A stretch of DNA of 64,000 bases from Thioclava arctica (GTDB taxonomy: Bacteria > Pseudomonadota > Alphaproteobacteria > Rhodobacterales > Rhodobacteraceae), in the NCBI RefSeq assembly GCF_040892615.1, contig NZ_JBFRYC010000011.1, positions 44,145-108,144 on the forward strand, written 5' to 3'. Shown here in pieces: positions 18,054 to 26,955 of this stretch. A program made the position numbers and the translations under genes. Each line of letters opens with the position of its first letter. Within the stretch, counting starts at the first letter, position 1. The notes below the pieces were generated by a model. That model worked only from the letters and a program-made list of their open reading frames with translations, was not told the origin of the DNA and made no database searches.

Positions 18054-18811
18054 CACAACCTCACCGCAATGCCCGCATCGGCCATGTGTTGCTTGGCCTC
18101 GCGGATCGTGAATTCGCCAAAGTGAAAGATCGAGGCCGCCAGCACCGCACTGGCCCCGCCCTCGATCACGCCCTCGACAAGGTGATCGAGCGTGCCCACG
18201 CCGCCGCTCGCGATCACGGGCACATCGACCGCATCCGAAATCGCGCGCGTCAACGGCAAGTTAAAGCCCGCCCGCGTGCCGTCGCGATCCATCGAGGTCA
18301 GCAGGATTTCCCCCGCACCTTTGGCGGTGACCGTGCGGGCAAATTCGACCGCATCGATGCCGGTGGATTTGCGCCCGCCATGGGTGAAAATCTCCCAGCG
18401 GCCCGGCGCGACGGTTTTGGCATCAATCGCGCAGACGATGCATTGGCTGCCAAAGCGGTCGGCGGCCTGCGCGATCACATCGGGATTGGCGACCGCCGCC
18501 GAGTTGAAGCTGACCTTATCGGCCCCCGCCAGCAGCAACGCGCGCACGTCTTCATGGCTGCGCACGCCGCCACCCACGGTGAGAGGCATGAAACATTGCT
18601 CGGCGGTGCGGGTGACGAGATCGAACATCGTGCCGCGGTTTTCATGCGTGGCGTGAATATCAAGGAAACACAGCTCATCCGCGCCCGCCGCGTCATAGGC
18701 TTTGGCGGCCTCGACCGGGTCGCCCGCATCGATCAGATTGACGAAGTTGACCCCCTTGACCACGCGCCCATCGGCCACATCAAGACAGGGGATGATCCGG
18801 GTTTTCAGCAT
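18053..18811 (-). CDS. hisF: Imidazole glycerol phosphate synthase cyclase subunit
   Basis: Cyclase half of IGP synthase in histidine synthesis; it uses ammonia from HisH to make IGP and AICAR. The 252-residue TIM barrel starts MLKTRIIPCLDVADGRVVKGVNF, with catalytic Asp11, and has the second phosphate site around VIASGGVGTLDHLVEG. The catalytic second Asp is in LLTSMDRDGTRAGFN. The ATG at 18811 is chosen because it gives the invariant N terminus; the upstream 28 codons are not family-like. hisH is not adjacent in this window. Confidence 0.97.
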   Translation of the reverse strand: MLKTRIIPCLDVADGRVVKGVNFVNLIDAGDPVEAAKAYDAAGADELCFLDIHATHENRGTMFDLVTRTAEQCFMPLTVGGGVRSHEDVRALLLAGADKVSFNSAAVANPDVIAQAADRFGSQCIVCAIDAKTVAPGRWEIFTHGGRKSTGIDAVEFARTVTAKGAGEILLTSMDRDGTRAGFNLPLTRAISDAVDVPVIASGGVGTLDHLVEGVIEGGASAVLAASIFHFGEFTIREAKQHMADAGIAVRL

Positions 18812-18910
18812 GGTGCGGGGCTCCTTTGGGGCCTTCTTAACGCGCAACAGGGCGAACGCAAAGAGGGCTTTGTGCCAAACCGGGCCAACGCGCACATGAC
18901 CCGACCGAGG

Positions 18911-19498
18911 CTAGGCGCCGACCGCCTTGCGCACCATGTCCCAGTAGATATCGGCAACCATCGCGCGGCTAAGCCGCCCGCCTTCGCGAAACCATGTGGT
19001 GACGCCCGTCAGCATGGCGATGATGGCCATCGTGGCAAGCTTGGTATCGGGGATCAGGAAGACGCCCGCCTCTTGGCCCGCCTTGAGGATTTCCTCCAGC
19101 TCGGTCTCATAGGCGCGCCGCAGCCCCTCGATCATTGCGAAATTCTCGGGGCCTAGATTGCGCAACTCCATATAGCTGAGAAACACCGCATCGGCGCGGC
19201 TGAGGTTGAAACCGATGTGAAAGCGCACAAAGGCCTCGAGCGCGGCCATCGGCCCTGCCCCGCGCTCCTCGGCGGCCCAAGCGGCCAGCAGCTCATCCAT
19301 ATGGGTCTTGAGCAAGTCAAACAGCAGCGCCTCTTTGTCGGGCGTGTAAAGATACAGCGCCCCCGCCTGCACCCCGACCGCCGCCGCGATCTGGCGCATA
19401 GAGACGGCCGCAAAGCCGTGGCTGGCGAAAAGCTGCAACGCCTGCTCGCGGATTTTCGGACCGGTGATTTGTGAATGCGAACCCGTTTTGCGTGCCAT
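18911..19498 (-). CDS. TetR family transcriptional regulator
   Basis: A 195-residue repressor. The N-terminal HTH (residues ~15-60) reads REQALQLFASHGFAAVSMRQIAAAVGVQAGALYLYTPDKEALLFDLL, a typical TetR DNA-binding domain; the C-terminal part is a helical ligand domain resembling TetR_C_33-like families. A perfect inverted repeat at 19511-19528 lies 12 bases before the start codon, so autoregulation is likely. The divergent neighbour is a small lipoprotein gene at 19610, which may be a second target. Ligand unknown. Confidence 0.92.
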   Translation of the reverse strand: MARKTGSHSQITGPKIREQALQLFASHGFAAVSMRQIAAAVGVQAGALYLYTPDKEALLFDLLKTHMDELLAAWAAEERGAGPMAALEAFVRFHIGFNLSRADAVFLSYMELRNLGPENFAMIEGLRRAYETELEEILKAGQEAGVFLIPDTKLATMAIIAMLTGVTTWFREGGRLSRAMVADIYWDMVRKAVGA

Positions 19499-19510
19499 GA
19501 TGCGACGTTA

Positions 19511-19528
19511 ACTGAACGCCTGTTCAGT
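19511..19528. promoter_or_regulatory. Probable TetR operator
   Basis: ACTGAACGCCTGTTCAGT: two perfect 7-bp arms around GCCT, between the TetR gene and the divergent lipoprotein gene. Size and place fit a TetR dimer site; the arms resemble the GAAC/GTTC type operators of fatty-acid-responsive TetR proteins, which is only a similarity. Confidence 0.7.
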
Positions 19529-19609
19529 ATCAAACCCGAAAGCGGCCAATCGGCACTGGTGCTGGGCGCGGATGCGCCATATCTTGATGCGATCTGATCA
19601 GGAGAGAGC

Positions 19610-19840
19610 ATGCTGCGCGCCCCTTCCCTTTTGGCCTTGTTGTGCCTTATGTCGGCTTGCGCGAGCACGCAGGATCAGGGCTATCCCGCACTTGTCCCGA
19701 TGGAGAGTTTGCTCAGCGATGCGCCGCTTTCCCCCAGCCCCGCCTCCGCACTTGTGGCGCGCGCCGATGCGCTGCGGGCCCGCGCGGCGGCGCTGCGTGC
19801 TGTTACAGTGGTGGATGAGCGCGATCTGAGCGCCCAATAG
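19610..19840 (+). CDS. Small lipoprotein
   Basis: A 76-residue secreted protein with a lipoprotein signal peptide: short n-region, hydrophobic LLALLCLM, lipobox LMSAC with Cys at 17. The mature part ends in an Ala/Arg-rich helix (ALVARADALRARAAALRAV), likely amphipathic. AGGAGAG lies before the ATG. It is divergent from the TetR gene with an operator between them. No known function; small lipoproteins of this type are common in Rhodobacterales. Confidence 0.75.
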   Translation: MLRAPSLLALLCLMSACASTQDQGYPALVPMESLLSDAPLSPSPASALVARADALRARAAALRAVTVVDERDLSAQ

Positions 19841-19918
19841 CGGCGGCGCTGCACGCCGTTGCACGGAACGCAGTTTCCCGCTAACAGGGCGCAATTCCGT
19901 TTTTGCACGAGGTTTCCC

Positions 19919-21223
19919 ATGTCTGCGCCCGTCCCTTCCGACAAGCCCCTGCGCCTCGGCATTGCGGGCCTTGGCACCGTGGGTATCGGCGTGGTCAAGA
20001 TCGTGCAACGTCATGCTGACATGCTGGCCGCGCGCGCCGGACGCCCGGTTCAAATCACCGCCATCTCGGCGCGCGACCGCACCAAGAACCGCGATGCGGA
20101 TCTGTCAAATTACGCATGGGAAAGCGACCCGGTGGCGCTGGCCATGCGCGACGATGTCGATGTCTTCGTCGAGGTGATGGGCGGGCATGAGGGCGCGGCC
20201 AAGGACGCCACCGAAGCCGCGTTGCGCGCGGGCAAAGATGTCGTGACCGCCAACAAGGCCCTGCTGGCCCATCACGGGCAGGCGCTGGCCGAACTGGCCG
20301 AGGGCCTGAATCGCGCGATCCGCTTTGAGGCGGCCGTGGCGGGGGGCATTCCGGTCATCAAGGTGCTCACTGAGGGGCTCGCAGGCAATGCGATGCGCCG
20401 GGTGATGGGCGTGATGAACGGCACCTGCAACTACATCCTGACCCGGATGGAAGAGGCCGGCCTGCCCTATGACACGGTCTTCGAAGAGGCCCGCCAACTG
20501 GGCTACCTTGAGGCCGATCCGAACCTTGACGTGGGCGGCATTGACGCAGGCCACAAGCTTGCAATCCTTGCTGCGATTGCCTTTGGCACACAGGTCAGCT
20601 TTGACAATGTGGTGCTGGAAGGGATCGGGCGTATCTCGATCGACGACATTCGGCGCGCTGGAGATTTGGGCTATAAAATCAAGCTTCTGGGCGTTGCGCA
20701 GATGACCGGGCGCGGGTTGGAGCAGCGCATGACCCCCTGCCTCGTGCCCTCTTCCTCGCCGCTCGGGCAGCTCACGGGCGGCACCAATATGGTCGTACTT
20801 GAGGGCGATGCGGTCGGCCAGATCGTGCTGCGCGGCGCGGGTGCGGGTGAAGGCCCGACCGCTAGCGCCGTGATGGGCGATGTGATGGATCTGGCGCGCG
20901 GCTTGCGCCTGCCGACCTTTGGCCAACCGGCTGGCAGTCTGATGCAGGCCACCCCCGCCGTGACCTCTGTTGCCGCGCCGTATTATCTACGCCTGCAACT
21001 GGCCGACAAGCCGGGCGCATTGGCCAAGGTGGCGACAATCTTGGGCGAATCGGGCGTTTCGATCAGCCGGTTGCGCCAATATGGCCATGCCGATACCTCG
21101 GCACCGGTGTTGATCGTGACCCATAAGACCACGCGGGACGCAATCGACCACGCTCTTGCCGCCCTTCCCGCCACCCGCGTCGTCGAGGGCGAGCCGGTCG
21201 CGATCCGGATCGAGGAACTCTAA
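19919..21223 (+). CDS. hom: Homoserine dehydrogenase
   Basis: NAD(P)-dependent reduction of aspartate semialdehyde to homoserine for threonine and methionine. The 434-residue protein has the Rossmann motif GIAGLGTVGIGV near residue 13, the segment AAVAGGIPVIKVLTEGLAGN with MGVMNGTCNYIL, the catalytic region LGYLEADPNLDVGGIDAGHKLAILA, and a C-terminal ACT domain from ~residue 355 (YYLRLQLADKPGALAKVA) for threonine feedback. The ATG at 19919 follows GAGG; the frame is open 60 bases earlier but without homology. Followed by glpX. Confidence 0.96.
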   Translation: MSAPVPSDKPLRLGIAGLGTVGIGVVKIVQRHADMLAARAGRPVQITAISARDRTKNRDADLSNYAWESDPVALAMRDDVDVFVEVMGGHEGAAKDATEAALRAGKDVVTANKALLAHHGQALAELAEGLNRAIRFEAAVAGGIPVIKVLTEGLAGNAMRRVMGVMNGTCNYILTRMEEAGLPYDTVFEEARQLGYLEADPNLDVGGIDAGHKLAILAAIAFGTQVSFDNVVLEGIGRISIDDIRRAGDLGYKIKLLGVAQMTGRGLEQRMTPCLVPSSSPLGQLTGGTNMVVLEGDAVGQIVLRGAGAGEGPTASAVMGDVMDLARGLRLPTFGQPAGSLMQATPAVTSVAAPYYLRLQLADKPGALAKVATILGESGVSISRLRQYGHADTSAPVLIVTHKTTRDAIDHALAALPATRVVEGEPVAIRIEEL

Positions 21224-21349
21224 GCCGCGTCAAGCGCACCAAAACCGCCGAGCGGGCGCGCCGTTAGCGTTCACAGGGTTGCTCTTGCGCGCACGGAGGG
21301 GTTTACCTGTGCGCGATCGATAACGCCCTAGGCAATCAGGAAGATACAG

Positions 21350-22315
21350 ATGACCCCTCCGAGTGACTTCAATGACCGCATGCTCTCATTGGGCCTTGCC
21401 CGCGTCTCTGAGGCGGCGGCGCATGCCTCGGCCGATCTGATCGGGCGTGGCGATGAGAAAGCGGCCGATCAGGCGGCGGTGAACGCGATGCGCGAGCAGC
21501 TTAACAAGCTGGACATCCGCGGCACCGTGGTGATCGGTGAGGGCGAGCGCGACGAAGCCCCGATGCTGTTTATCGGCGAAGAAGTCGGCGCAGGCACTGG
21601 CCCGGAGGTCGATATTGCGCTGGACCCGCTCGAAGGCACCACGCTGACGGCCAAGGATATGCCCAACGCGCTGACCGTGATCGCGATGGCGCCGCGCGGC
21701 TCGCTGCTACATGCACCCGATGTGTATATGGAAAAGCTCGCGATCGGGCCGGGCTATGAAAAAGATGTCGTCAGCCTCGACATGAGCCCGACCGAGCGGA
21801 TCGAAGCTTTGGCGCGCGCGCAAGGGGTCGAACCCAAGAACATAGCGGTCTGCATTCTGGATCGCCCGCGCCACGAGGACATGATCGCCGAAGTGCGCAG
21901 CACCGGTGCCAAAATCCGCCTGATCACCGATGGCGACGTGGCTGGCGTGATCCATTGCGCCGAGCCCGATTTTACCGGGATTGATATGTATATGGGGTCC
22001 GGCGGCGCGCCCGAGGGCGTTCTGGCGGCCTCGGCGCTGAAATGCATGGGCGGGCAGATGTGGGGCAAGCTGTTGTTTCGCAACGATGACGAGCGCGGCC
22101 GCGCCCGCAAGGCCGGGATCACCGATCTCGACAAAATCTACACTCGCGACGACATGGTGCGCTCGGATGTGATCTTTGCGGCAACCGGCGTAACCGACGG
22201 CTCGATCGTCAAGGGCGTCAAGCGCGAGCCGACCTATATCGAAACCGAAACGATGTTGATGCGCTCAAAAACCGGGTCGCTGCGCCGGATGATCTATCGC
22301 AACCCGGTGCGGTAA
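21350..22315 (+). CDS. glpX: Class II fructose-1,6-bisphosphatase
   Basis: Gluconeogenic phosphatase turning fructose-1,6-bisphosphate into fructose-6-phosphate. The 321-residue protein has the GlpX motifs KADQAAVNAMREQL, VVIGEGERDEAPMLFIGEEVG (metal-binding Glu residues), ALDPLEGTT (the lithium-sensitive phosphatase signature) and YMGSGGAPEGVLAASALKCMGG. AGGAAG precedes the ATG. The gene lies 126 bases after hom and ends in a strong terminator. Confidence 0.96.
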   Translation: MTPPSDFNDRMLSLGLARVSEAAAHASADLIGRGDEKAADQAAVNAMREQLNKLDIRGTVVIGEGERDEAPMLFIGEEVGAGTGPEVDIALDPLEGTTLTAKDMPNALTVIAMAPRGSLLHAPDVYMEKLAIGPGYEKDVVSLDMSPTERIEALARAQGVEPKNIAVCILDRPRHEDMIAEVRSTGAKIRLITDGDVAGVIHCAEPDFTGIDMYMGSGGAPEGVLAASALKCMGGQMWGKLLFRNDDERGRARKAGITDLDKIYTRDDMVRSDVIFAATGVTDGSIVKGVKREPTYIETETMLMRSKTGSLRRMIYRNPVR

Positions 22316-22339
22316 GACCCGCCGCTTGCAACGTCAAAG

Positions 22340-22361
22340 GGGGCCGCGCGGCCCCTTTTTT
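22340..22361 (+). terminator. Rho-independent terminator of glpX
   Basis: GC-only palindrome GGGGCCGCGCGGCCCC at 22340-22355 followed by six T, 24 bases after the glpX stop. Confidence 0.9.
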
Positions 22362-22371
22362 CATGCCCGGT

Positions 22372-22800
22372 TCAGGCGCTGGCGGCCTCGGCGGCGAGCA
22401 AACGAATCCGCTCGATCATTGCGCGCAGCCCGTTCGAGCGTTGCGCCGACAGGTGATCGTTCAACCCCAGCCGCGCCAATTCCGCAGGCGCGTCAACCGC
22501 GCCAACCTGCGTCACGCTCAGACCCGAATAGAGCGCATGCAGGATCGCGATCAGCCCCTGCACGATCATCGCATCGCTTTCGCCTTCAAAATCGAACTGC
22601 GCATCGGGGCCGGTGCCAGAAATCCGTGGCAGCAGCCAAACCTGACTGGCACAGCCATGCACCTTGGTCGCGGGCACTTTGACCGCCTCGTCCAGCCCGG
22701 GCAATTCGCGCCCCAGCTCGATCACATGGCGATAGCGGTCCTCCCAGTCGTCGAGAAATTCAAAGGTCTCGGCAATCTCTTCAAACGCTTCGCGGGCCAT
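22372..22800 (-). CDS. sufE: SufE family cysteine desulfuration protein
   Basis: A 142-residue sulfur-acceptor protein that takes persulfide from a cysteine desulfurase such as SufS for Fe-S assembly. The hallmark VPATKVHGCASQVWLLP around residues 45-60 carries the acceptor Cys; the region FLDDWEDRYRHVIELGRELPGL precedes it and HLSAQRSNGLRAMIERIR follows. ATG 22800 gives MAREAFEEIAETFEFL, the normal start; codons upstream are not family-like. It is convergent with glpX. Confidence 0.93.
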   Translation of the reverse strand: MAREAFEEIAETFEFLDDWEDRYRHVIELGRELPGLDEAVKVPATKVHGCASQVWLLPRISGTGPDAQFDFEGESDAMIVQGLIAILHALYSGLSVTQVGAVDAPAELARLGLNDHLSAQRSNGLRAMIERIRLLAAEAASA

Positions 22801-22923
22801 CACGGGGTTCCTTGCATCAACTCGAGGCTCTTGGGTAACGCGCGCAGCCGCCTGCGTCCAGACGCGGCTTTTCAAAAGCAGCGTGATCGGCTACCAGAGG
22901 TCTTGGACAGCTTCGGAGCGACC

Positions 22924-23421
22924 ATGAACAAAGCCCTGATTGCGGCACTTGCCTTGACTCTTGCCACCGCTGGCTGCGGCACCATTCGCGGCAGCAAACT
23001 CAACCCGTTCAACTGGTTTGGCAGAAGCCAGCCAGAGGCGCAGACGACGCTGGCGCCCAAGGGCGGCTACCCCGATCAAATCGGCAAGCCCTGGCAGCAG
23101 CCGGTCGCGCAGGTGATCAGCCTGAGCGTGGACAAGGCCCCATCGGGCGCGATTGTCACCGCGATGGGCCTGCCCCCGACGCAAGGCTATTGGCAAACCG
23201 ATCTGGTCGCGCTCAATAACGGCGAACCCGATGCGAATGGCACGATAACCTATCGCTTCATGCTGACGCCGCCCGCAGCGGACAGTGCAGATGCGCGCCG
23301 TGTGTCGACGCAGCAATCGCGCGAAGTTTCTGCCGCCACGTTCATCAGCAACTACAAGCTGGAAACTGTGCGTAAGATCGTGGTTGAGGGTGCAAATAAC
23401 GCACGCTCGGTGCGCCGCTAA
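22924..23421 (+). CDS. Predicted lipoprotein, 165 aa
   Basis: Lipoprotein signal MNKALIAALALTLATAGC with Cys18 as lipidation site. The mature domain (YPDQIGKPWQQPVAQVISLSVDKAPSGAIVTAMGLPPTQGYWQTDLVALNN, then ITYRFMLTPP and RRVSTQQSREVSAATFISNYKL) looks like a small beta-rich periplasmic domain found across Rhodobacterales without a known function. It is divergent from sufE. The frame is open far upstream across sufE, but only this start gives a signal peptide. Confidence 0.85.
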   Translation: MNKALIAALALTLATAGCGTIRGSKLNPFNWFGRSQPEAQTTLAPKGGYPDQIGKPWQQPVAQVISLSVDKAPSGAIVTAMGLPPTQGYWQTDLVALNNGEPDANGTITYRFMLTPPAADSADARRVSTQQSREVSAATFISNYKLETVRKIVVEGANNARSVRR

Positions 23422-23466
23422 GCGTCACGCCCAAACGTCTTGCTTAAGTAGCGCCGTCGACCGGCG

Positions 23467-24630
23467 CTACAGATCGACCAGTTCGACCGCGCCACTGCGC
23501 GCGGTCAGCCCGACCTCGCCCTTGGCCAATCGCAGCGCATCATGGCCAAACACCTCGGCGCGCCAGCCCTGCAAGGCCGCGACATCGCGTTTTCCTGCCG
23601 CGATCCGATCCAGATCCGCAGAGTTTGCGATCAGCTTGGCCGCCACGCCCGTCTCTTGCGATTTCGCCTTGAGCAGCACGCGCAAAAGATCGGCCAAGGC
23701 AGTATCGACCTGCAATTGCTGGCCCTGATCCGAGACGCGCGGCAACGAGTCCTGCGGGGCCTCCAGCGCTTCTTTCACAGCCGTCATGATCCCCTCGGCA
23801 ATCTCACCGCGCCGAGCCTCGCGCAGCAGCAGGCGCGACCGGCTGAGGTCATCTAGCGTGACAGGCTTGGTCGAGGCCAATTCCAGCAGCGCATCATCCT
23901 TGAAAATGCGCGAGCGCGGAATGTTGCGGTTTTGCGCATAGCCTTCGCGGAACTGCGCGAGCGCACGCACGATACCCAAGAATCGGGCCGAACTGGTGCG
24001 CGTTTTGACCCGCTGCCACGCCTCTTCGGGGCGGTTGATATAGGTCTCGGGATTCAGAAGCACCGCTTCTTCCTCTTCGACCCACGCGTCGCGCCCGGAC
24101 TCCTTGAGCTGCGTTGCGAGGAACTCATAAATCTGGCGCAGATGGGTGACATCGGCGATCGCATATTTCTTTTGCGCCTCGGTCAGCGGGCGGCGCGACC
24201 AATCGGTGAAGCGCGACGATTTATCCAGCGATTCCTTGGCGATCTTGCGCACCAGCGTCTCATAGCCCACCTGCTCGCCAAAGCCGCAGACCATCGCGGC
24301 AATCTGGGTGTCAAACAGCGGATCGGGAAAGACATTGCCCTCGATGAAGAAAATCTCAAGATCCTGACGCGCGGCGTGAAACACCTTGACCGTCGCCTTG
24401 TGGCGAAACAGATCATAAAGCGGCTCGAGCGAAAGATCGGCAGAGAGCGGATCGACAAGCACCGCCTCACCCTCTTGGCCATCGCGGTCTGGCAGGGCCA
24501 TTTGCACAAGGCACAGTTTGGACCAATACGTCCGCTCGCGCAGAAATTCGGTGTCGATGGTGACGTAAGGCTCTGACTTCGCCTTTTCGCAATAGGCCGC
24601 GAGGGCGTCGGTCGTAGTGATGGTCTGCAT
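23467..24630 (-). CDS. rnd: Ribonuclease D
   Basis: 3'-5' exoribonuclease that trims tRNA precursors. The 387-residue protein has the DEDDy exonuclease motifs: VTIDTEFLRERTY (Asp, Glu), the central FHAARQDLEIFF and FDTQIAAMV (Asp), and KKYAIADVTHLRQIY (Tyr, Asp). An HRDC domain follows near residue 205 with the typical R-x-x-A-R-x-x-N-I-P-R pattern (AQNRNIPRSRIFKDDALLELA). The start MQTITTTDAL at 24630 is the usual one; an ATG five codons upstream is possible. Confidence 0.95.
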   Translation of the reverse strand: MQTITTTDALAAYCEKAKSEPYVTIDTEFLRERTYWSKLCLVQMALPDRDGQEGEAVLVDPLSADLSLEPLYDLFRHKATVKVFHAARQDLEIFFIEGNVFPDPLFDTQIAAMVCGFGEQVGYETLVRKIAKESLDKSSRFTDWSRRPLTEAQKKYAIADVTHLRQIYEFLATQLKESGRDAWVEEEEAVLLNPETYINRPEEAWQRVKTRTSSARFLGIVRALAQFREGYAQNRNIPRSRIFKDDALLELASTKPVTLDDLSRSRLLLREARRGEIAEGIMTAVKEALEAPQDSLPRVSDQGQQLQVDTALADLLRVLLKAKSQETGVAAKLIANSADLDRIAAGKRDVAALQGWRAEVFGHDALRLAKGEVGLTARSGAVELVDL

Positions 24631-24760
24631 GGCGCGCTTTCGCAATGGAACGCGGGGTCATCCCGCAAGGTCTTTTTCCTTTAGACGGGCGCGCGCGAAA
24701 TGAAAAGCACCGTGGAGACGCCGATCCCGCAGCCGTGGCGCGAAAGCCGCGGATGGGGGG

Positions 24761-25351
24761 CTACGTGAACAGCGGTGTGCGATCGCCTTGGGCAAATCGG
24801 CGCAACACTGCCGGGTACAGGCGATGTTCTTGCACCAGCACCCGCGCGGCCAATGTTTCGGGCGTGTCGCCCGGCGCAATAGCGACCCGCGCCTGACCCA
24901 AAATCGGGCCGTCATCCAGCACGGGGGTGACTTCGTGGACGGTACACCCCGCCTCGGCATCGCCCGCCTCAAGCGCACGGGCATGGGTATGCAGGCCGGG
25001 ATATTTCGGCAAAAGCGAGGGGTGGATATTGAGCATCCGACCCGCGAAACGGCCCACAAAATCGGGCGTCAACACGCGCATGAACCCCGCCAGACAGACA
25101 ATATCGGGCTGCGCTGCCAAGATCGGTTTCAACAGCTCTGCCTCAAACGCGGCGCGATCCTTGCCATAGGGGCGATGATCAATCGCGGCCGTCGCCACAC
25201 CTAGGCGCGCGGCCTTTTGCAGCCCCGCCGCATTTGCATCATTGCTGGCGACAAGAACGGCGCGCGCAGGGTGATCGTCGCGCATGCTTTCAAGCAGCTT
25301 GATCATGTTCGACCCGCCGCCTGAAATCAGGATCGCGACGCGCAAGGTCAC
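24761..25351 (-). CDS. purN: Phosphoribosylglycinamide formyltransferase
   Basis: Third step of purine synthesis, formylation of GAR with 10-formyl-THF. The 196-residue protein has VAILISGGGSNM at the phosphate site and the catalytic loop NIHPSLLPKYPGLHTHARAL, with the essential Asn and His; the later Asp lies in VHEVTPVLDDGPILGQ. It starts with GTG and overlaps purM by four bases (GTGA), so translation is coupled. Confidence 0.96.
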   Translation of the reverse strand: MTLRVAILISGGGSNMIKLLESMRDDHPARAVLVASNDANAAGLQKAARLGVATAAIDHRPYGKDRAAFEAELLKPILAAQPDIVCLAGFMRVLTPDFVGRFAGRMLNIHPSLLPKYPGLHTHARALEAGDAEAGCTVHEVTPVLDDGPILGQARVAIAPGDTPETLAARVLVQEHRLYPAVLRRFAQGDRTPLFT

Positions 25352-26394
25352 AGCAGCGACCCTGTATAGGCCACGCCCTGCCCGGCGCTCAGCGTGCCAA
25401 TCCGCGTCACGGTTTCGCCCGCCTCCGCCAGCAGTGCCGAGATCGCATCGGCACGCGCGGGGTCAACCACAACGATCATCCCAATGCCGCAATTGAAGGT
25501 CTTGAGCAGCTCGCCCTCGGCCATGCCCGCTGTTTCGGCCAGCCAGCGGAACACCGGGGGCAATTCCCAAGCGTCGAGGTCAATTTGCGCGCCCATGCCC
25601 TCGGGCAGAACGCGCGGCAGATTTTCGGTCAGCCCGCCGCCAGTGATATGGGCGAGCGCATGGACGCCGCCCGCGCGCACCGCCGCAAGCGTCTGCGTCA
25701 CATACAGCCGAGTCGGGGCGAGCAAAGCGGCGCCAAGCGCGCCTTCAGCAAATGGGCAATCCGCGTCCCAGCCAAGGCCCGACATCTCAACCACTTTGCG
25801 CACGAAGGAATACCCGTTCGAATGCACCCCGTTCGAGGCCAGCCCCAGCAGCACATCGCCCTCGGCCACGCCTGCGGGCAGGTCGCTGCCACGTTCCATA
25901 GCGCCGACGGCAAAGCCCGCCAGGTCGAAATCACCCTTGTGATACATGCCCGGCATTTCCGCCGTCTCGCCGCCGATCAGCGCACACCCCGATTGCGCGC
26001 AGCCCTCGGCAATGCCGTTGATGATCGCGGTGGCCTGATCCAGTTCCAGCTTGCCGGACGCAAAATAATCCAGGAAAAACAGTGGCTCAGCACCTTGGCA
26101 GACCAGATCATTGACGCACATCGCCACCAGATCGATCCCGATCGTGTCGACATTGCCGGTATCGATCGCGATGCGCAGCTTGGTGCCCACGCCATCGGTC
26201 GCCCCGACAAGGATCGGGTCGTTATACCCGGCGGCCTTGAGATCGAACAGCGCGCCGAACCCGCCCAGACCCGACATCGTGCCGGGGCGTTGCGTGCGCT
26301 TGGCGGCTGGCTTGATCCGCTCGACCAAAGCATTGCCTGCATCAATATCCACGCCCGCATCGGCATAGGTCAGGCCCGGTTTCTTATCGGTCAT
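25348..26394 (-). CDS. purM: Phosphoribosylformylglycinamidine cyclo-ligase
   Basis: AIR synthetase, fifth step of purine synthesis. The 348-residue protein begins MTDKKPGLTYADAGVDIDAGNALVERIKP, then GGFGALFD, SVGATDGVGTKLRIA-type loop (DGVGTKL), GGETAEMPGMY and HITGGGLTENLPRVLPEG, all standard. The ATG at 26394 has GGAGAG at the right distance; a TTG five codons earlier would place that site inside the gene. purMN is the usual alphaproteobacterial pair. Confidence 0.96.
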   Translation of the reverse strand: MTDKKPGLTYADAGVDIDAGNALVERIKPAAKRTQRPGTMSGLGGFGALFDLKAAGYNDPILVGATDGVGTKLRIAIDTGNVDTIGIDLVAMCVNDLVCQGAEPLFFLDYFASGKLELDQATAIINGIAEGCAQSGCALIGGETAEMPGMYHKGDFDLAGFAVGAMERGSDLPAGVAEGDVLLGLASNGVHSNGYSFVRKVVEMSGLGWDADCPFAEGALGAALLAPTRLYVTQTLAAVRAGGVHALAHITGGGLTENLPRVLPEGMGAQIDLDAWELPPVFRWLAETAGMAEGELLKTFNCGIGMIVVVDPARADAISALLAEAGETVTRIGTLSAGQGVAYTGSLL

Positions 26395-26528
26395 GGCGGC
26401 GCTCTCCAAGATGGGTCAACTGGGGCGCAGCCCTAGCGCAAGACCCGGGGTCAAGCAACGTCTGTTGGCCAAAAGCACGCCAAATTCTTGACGCCGCGTG
26501 CGCGCGTGATAGAGGGAGAGGCAATGGT

Positions 26529-26605
26529 GGGCCTGTAGCTCAATTGGTTAGAGCAGGGCGCTCATAACGCCTTGGTTGGGGGTTCGAGTCCCTCCGGGCC
26601 TACCA
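26529..26605 (+). tRNA. tRNA with CAU anticodon (Met elongator or Ile2)
   Basis: A 77-nt tRNA with encoded CCA: acceptor GGGCCTG paired to CGGGCCT with G-U at 1-72, T-arm GGGGG-TTCGAGT-CCCTC and anticodon loop CTCATAA at 26561-26567. It lacks initiator features. The stem GGGCG/CGCCT next to CAU resembles tRNA-Ile2, whose C34 is changed to lysidine by TilS, more than elongator Met; sequence alone does not settle it. Confidence 0.92.
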
Positions 26606-26955
26606 GTATCGCTCCTTGCGGTTCTGCTTGGGCGTTTTCGTGCGAGAGTCGGCCTTGTCGCGCCCCGTCCGGAAAACGAGTGGTGGCAAGCGGATGCTGC
26701 CCGACCTGTCGAAAAAGACTATGGCGACGGAGAGCAAATCACAGCGCCGCCACAAATAAGCCCAACGAAAATCCCCATTGCTTTGCACAATAGTGATGTT
26801 AGTTGAGTCTCAAAGAACAAGTATCCGAGCAGTAACCAGTTTTCTTTCAACAGATCTATCAAACGGGATGATATCCCGCTTGCCCCGCACTCTGGCGGGC
26901 CAGATGTGTCTGCGGATCACCAGGATACTGCGCGCAACCTAAGGGCACCCGCGCG
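26606..26955. other. Intergenic region before the RTX gene
   Basis: About 350 bp that are AT-richer than the surroundings, without a credible gene. A perfect hairpin CGGGAT-GAT-ATCCCG lies at 26864-26878, about 80 bases before the RTX start, and may be a regulatory site. Confidence 0.45.

Noticed and set aside
18086..19156. A 356-codon plus-strand frame over hisF and the TetR gene
   Set aside because: It spans two genes and their gap on the other strand, with shadow-like composition.
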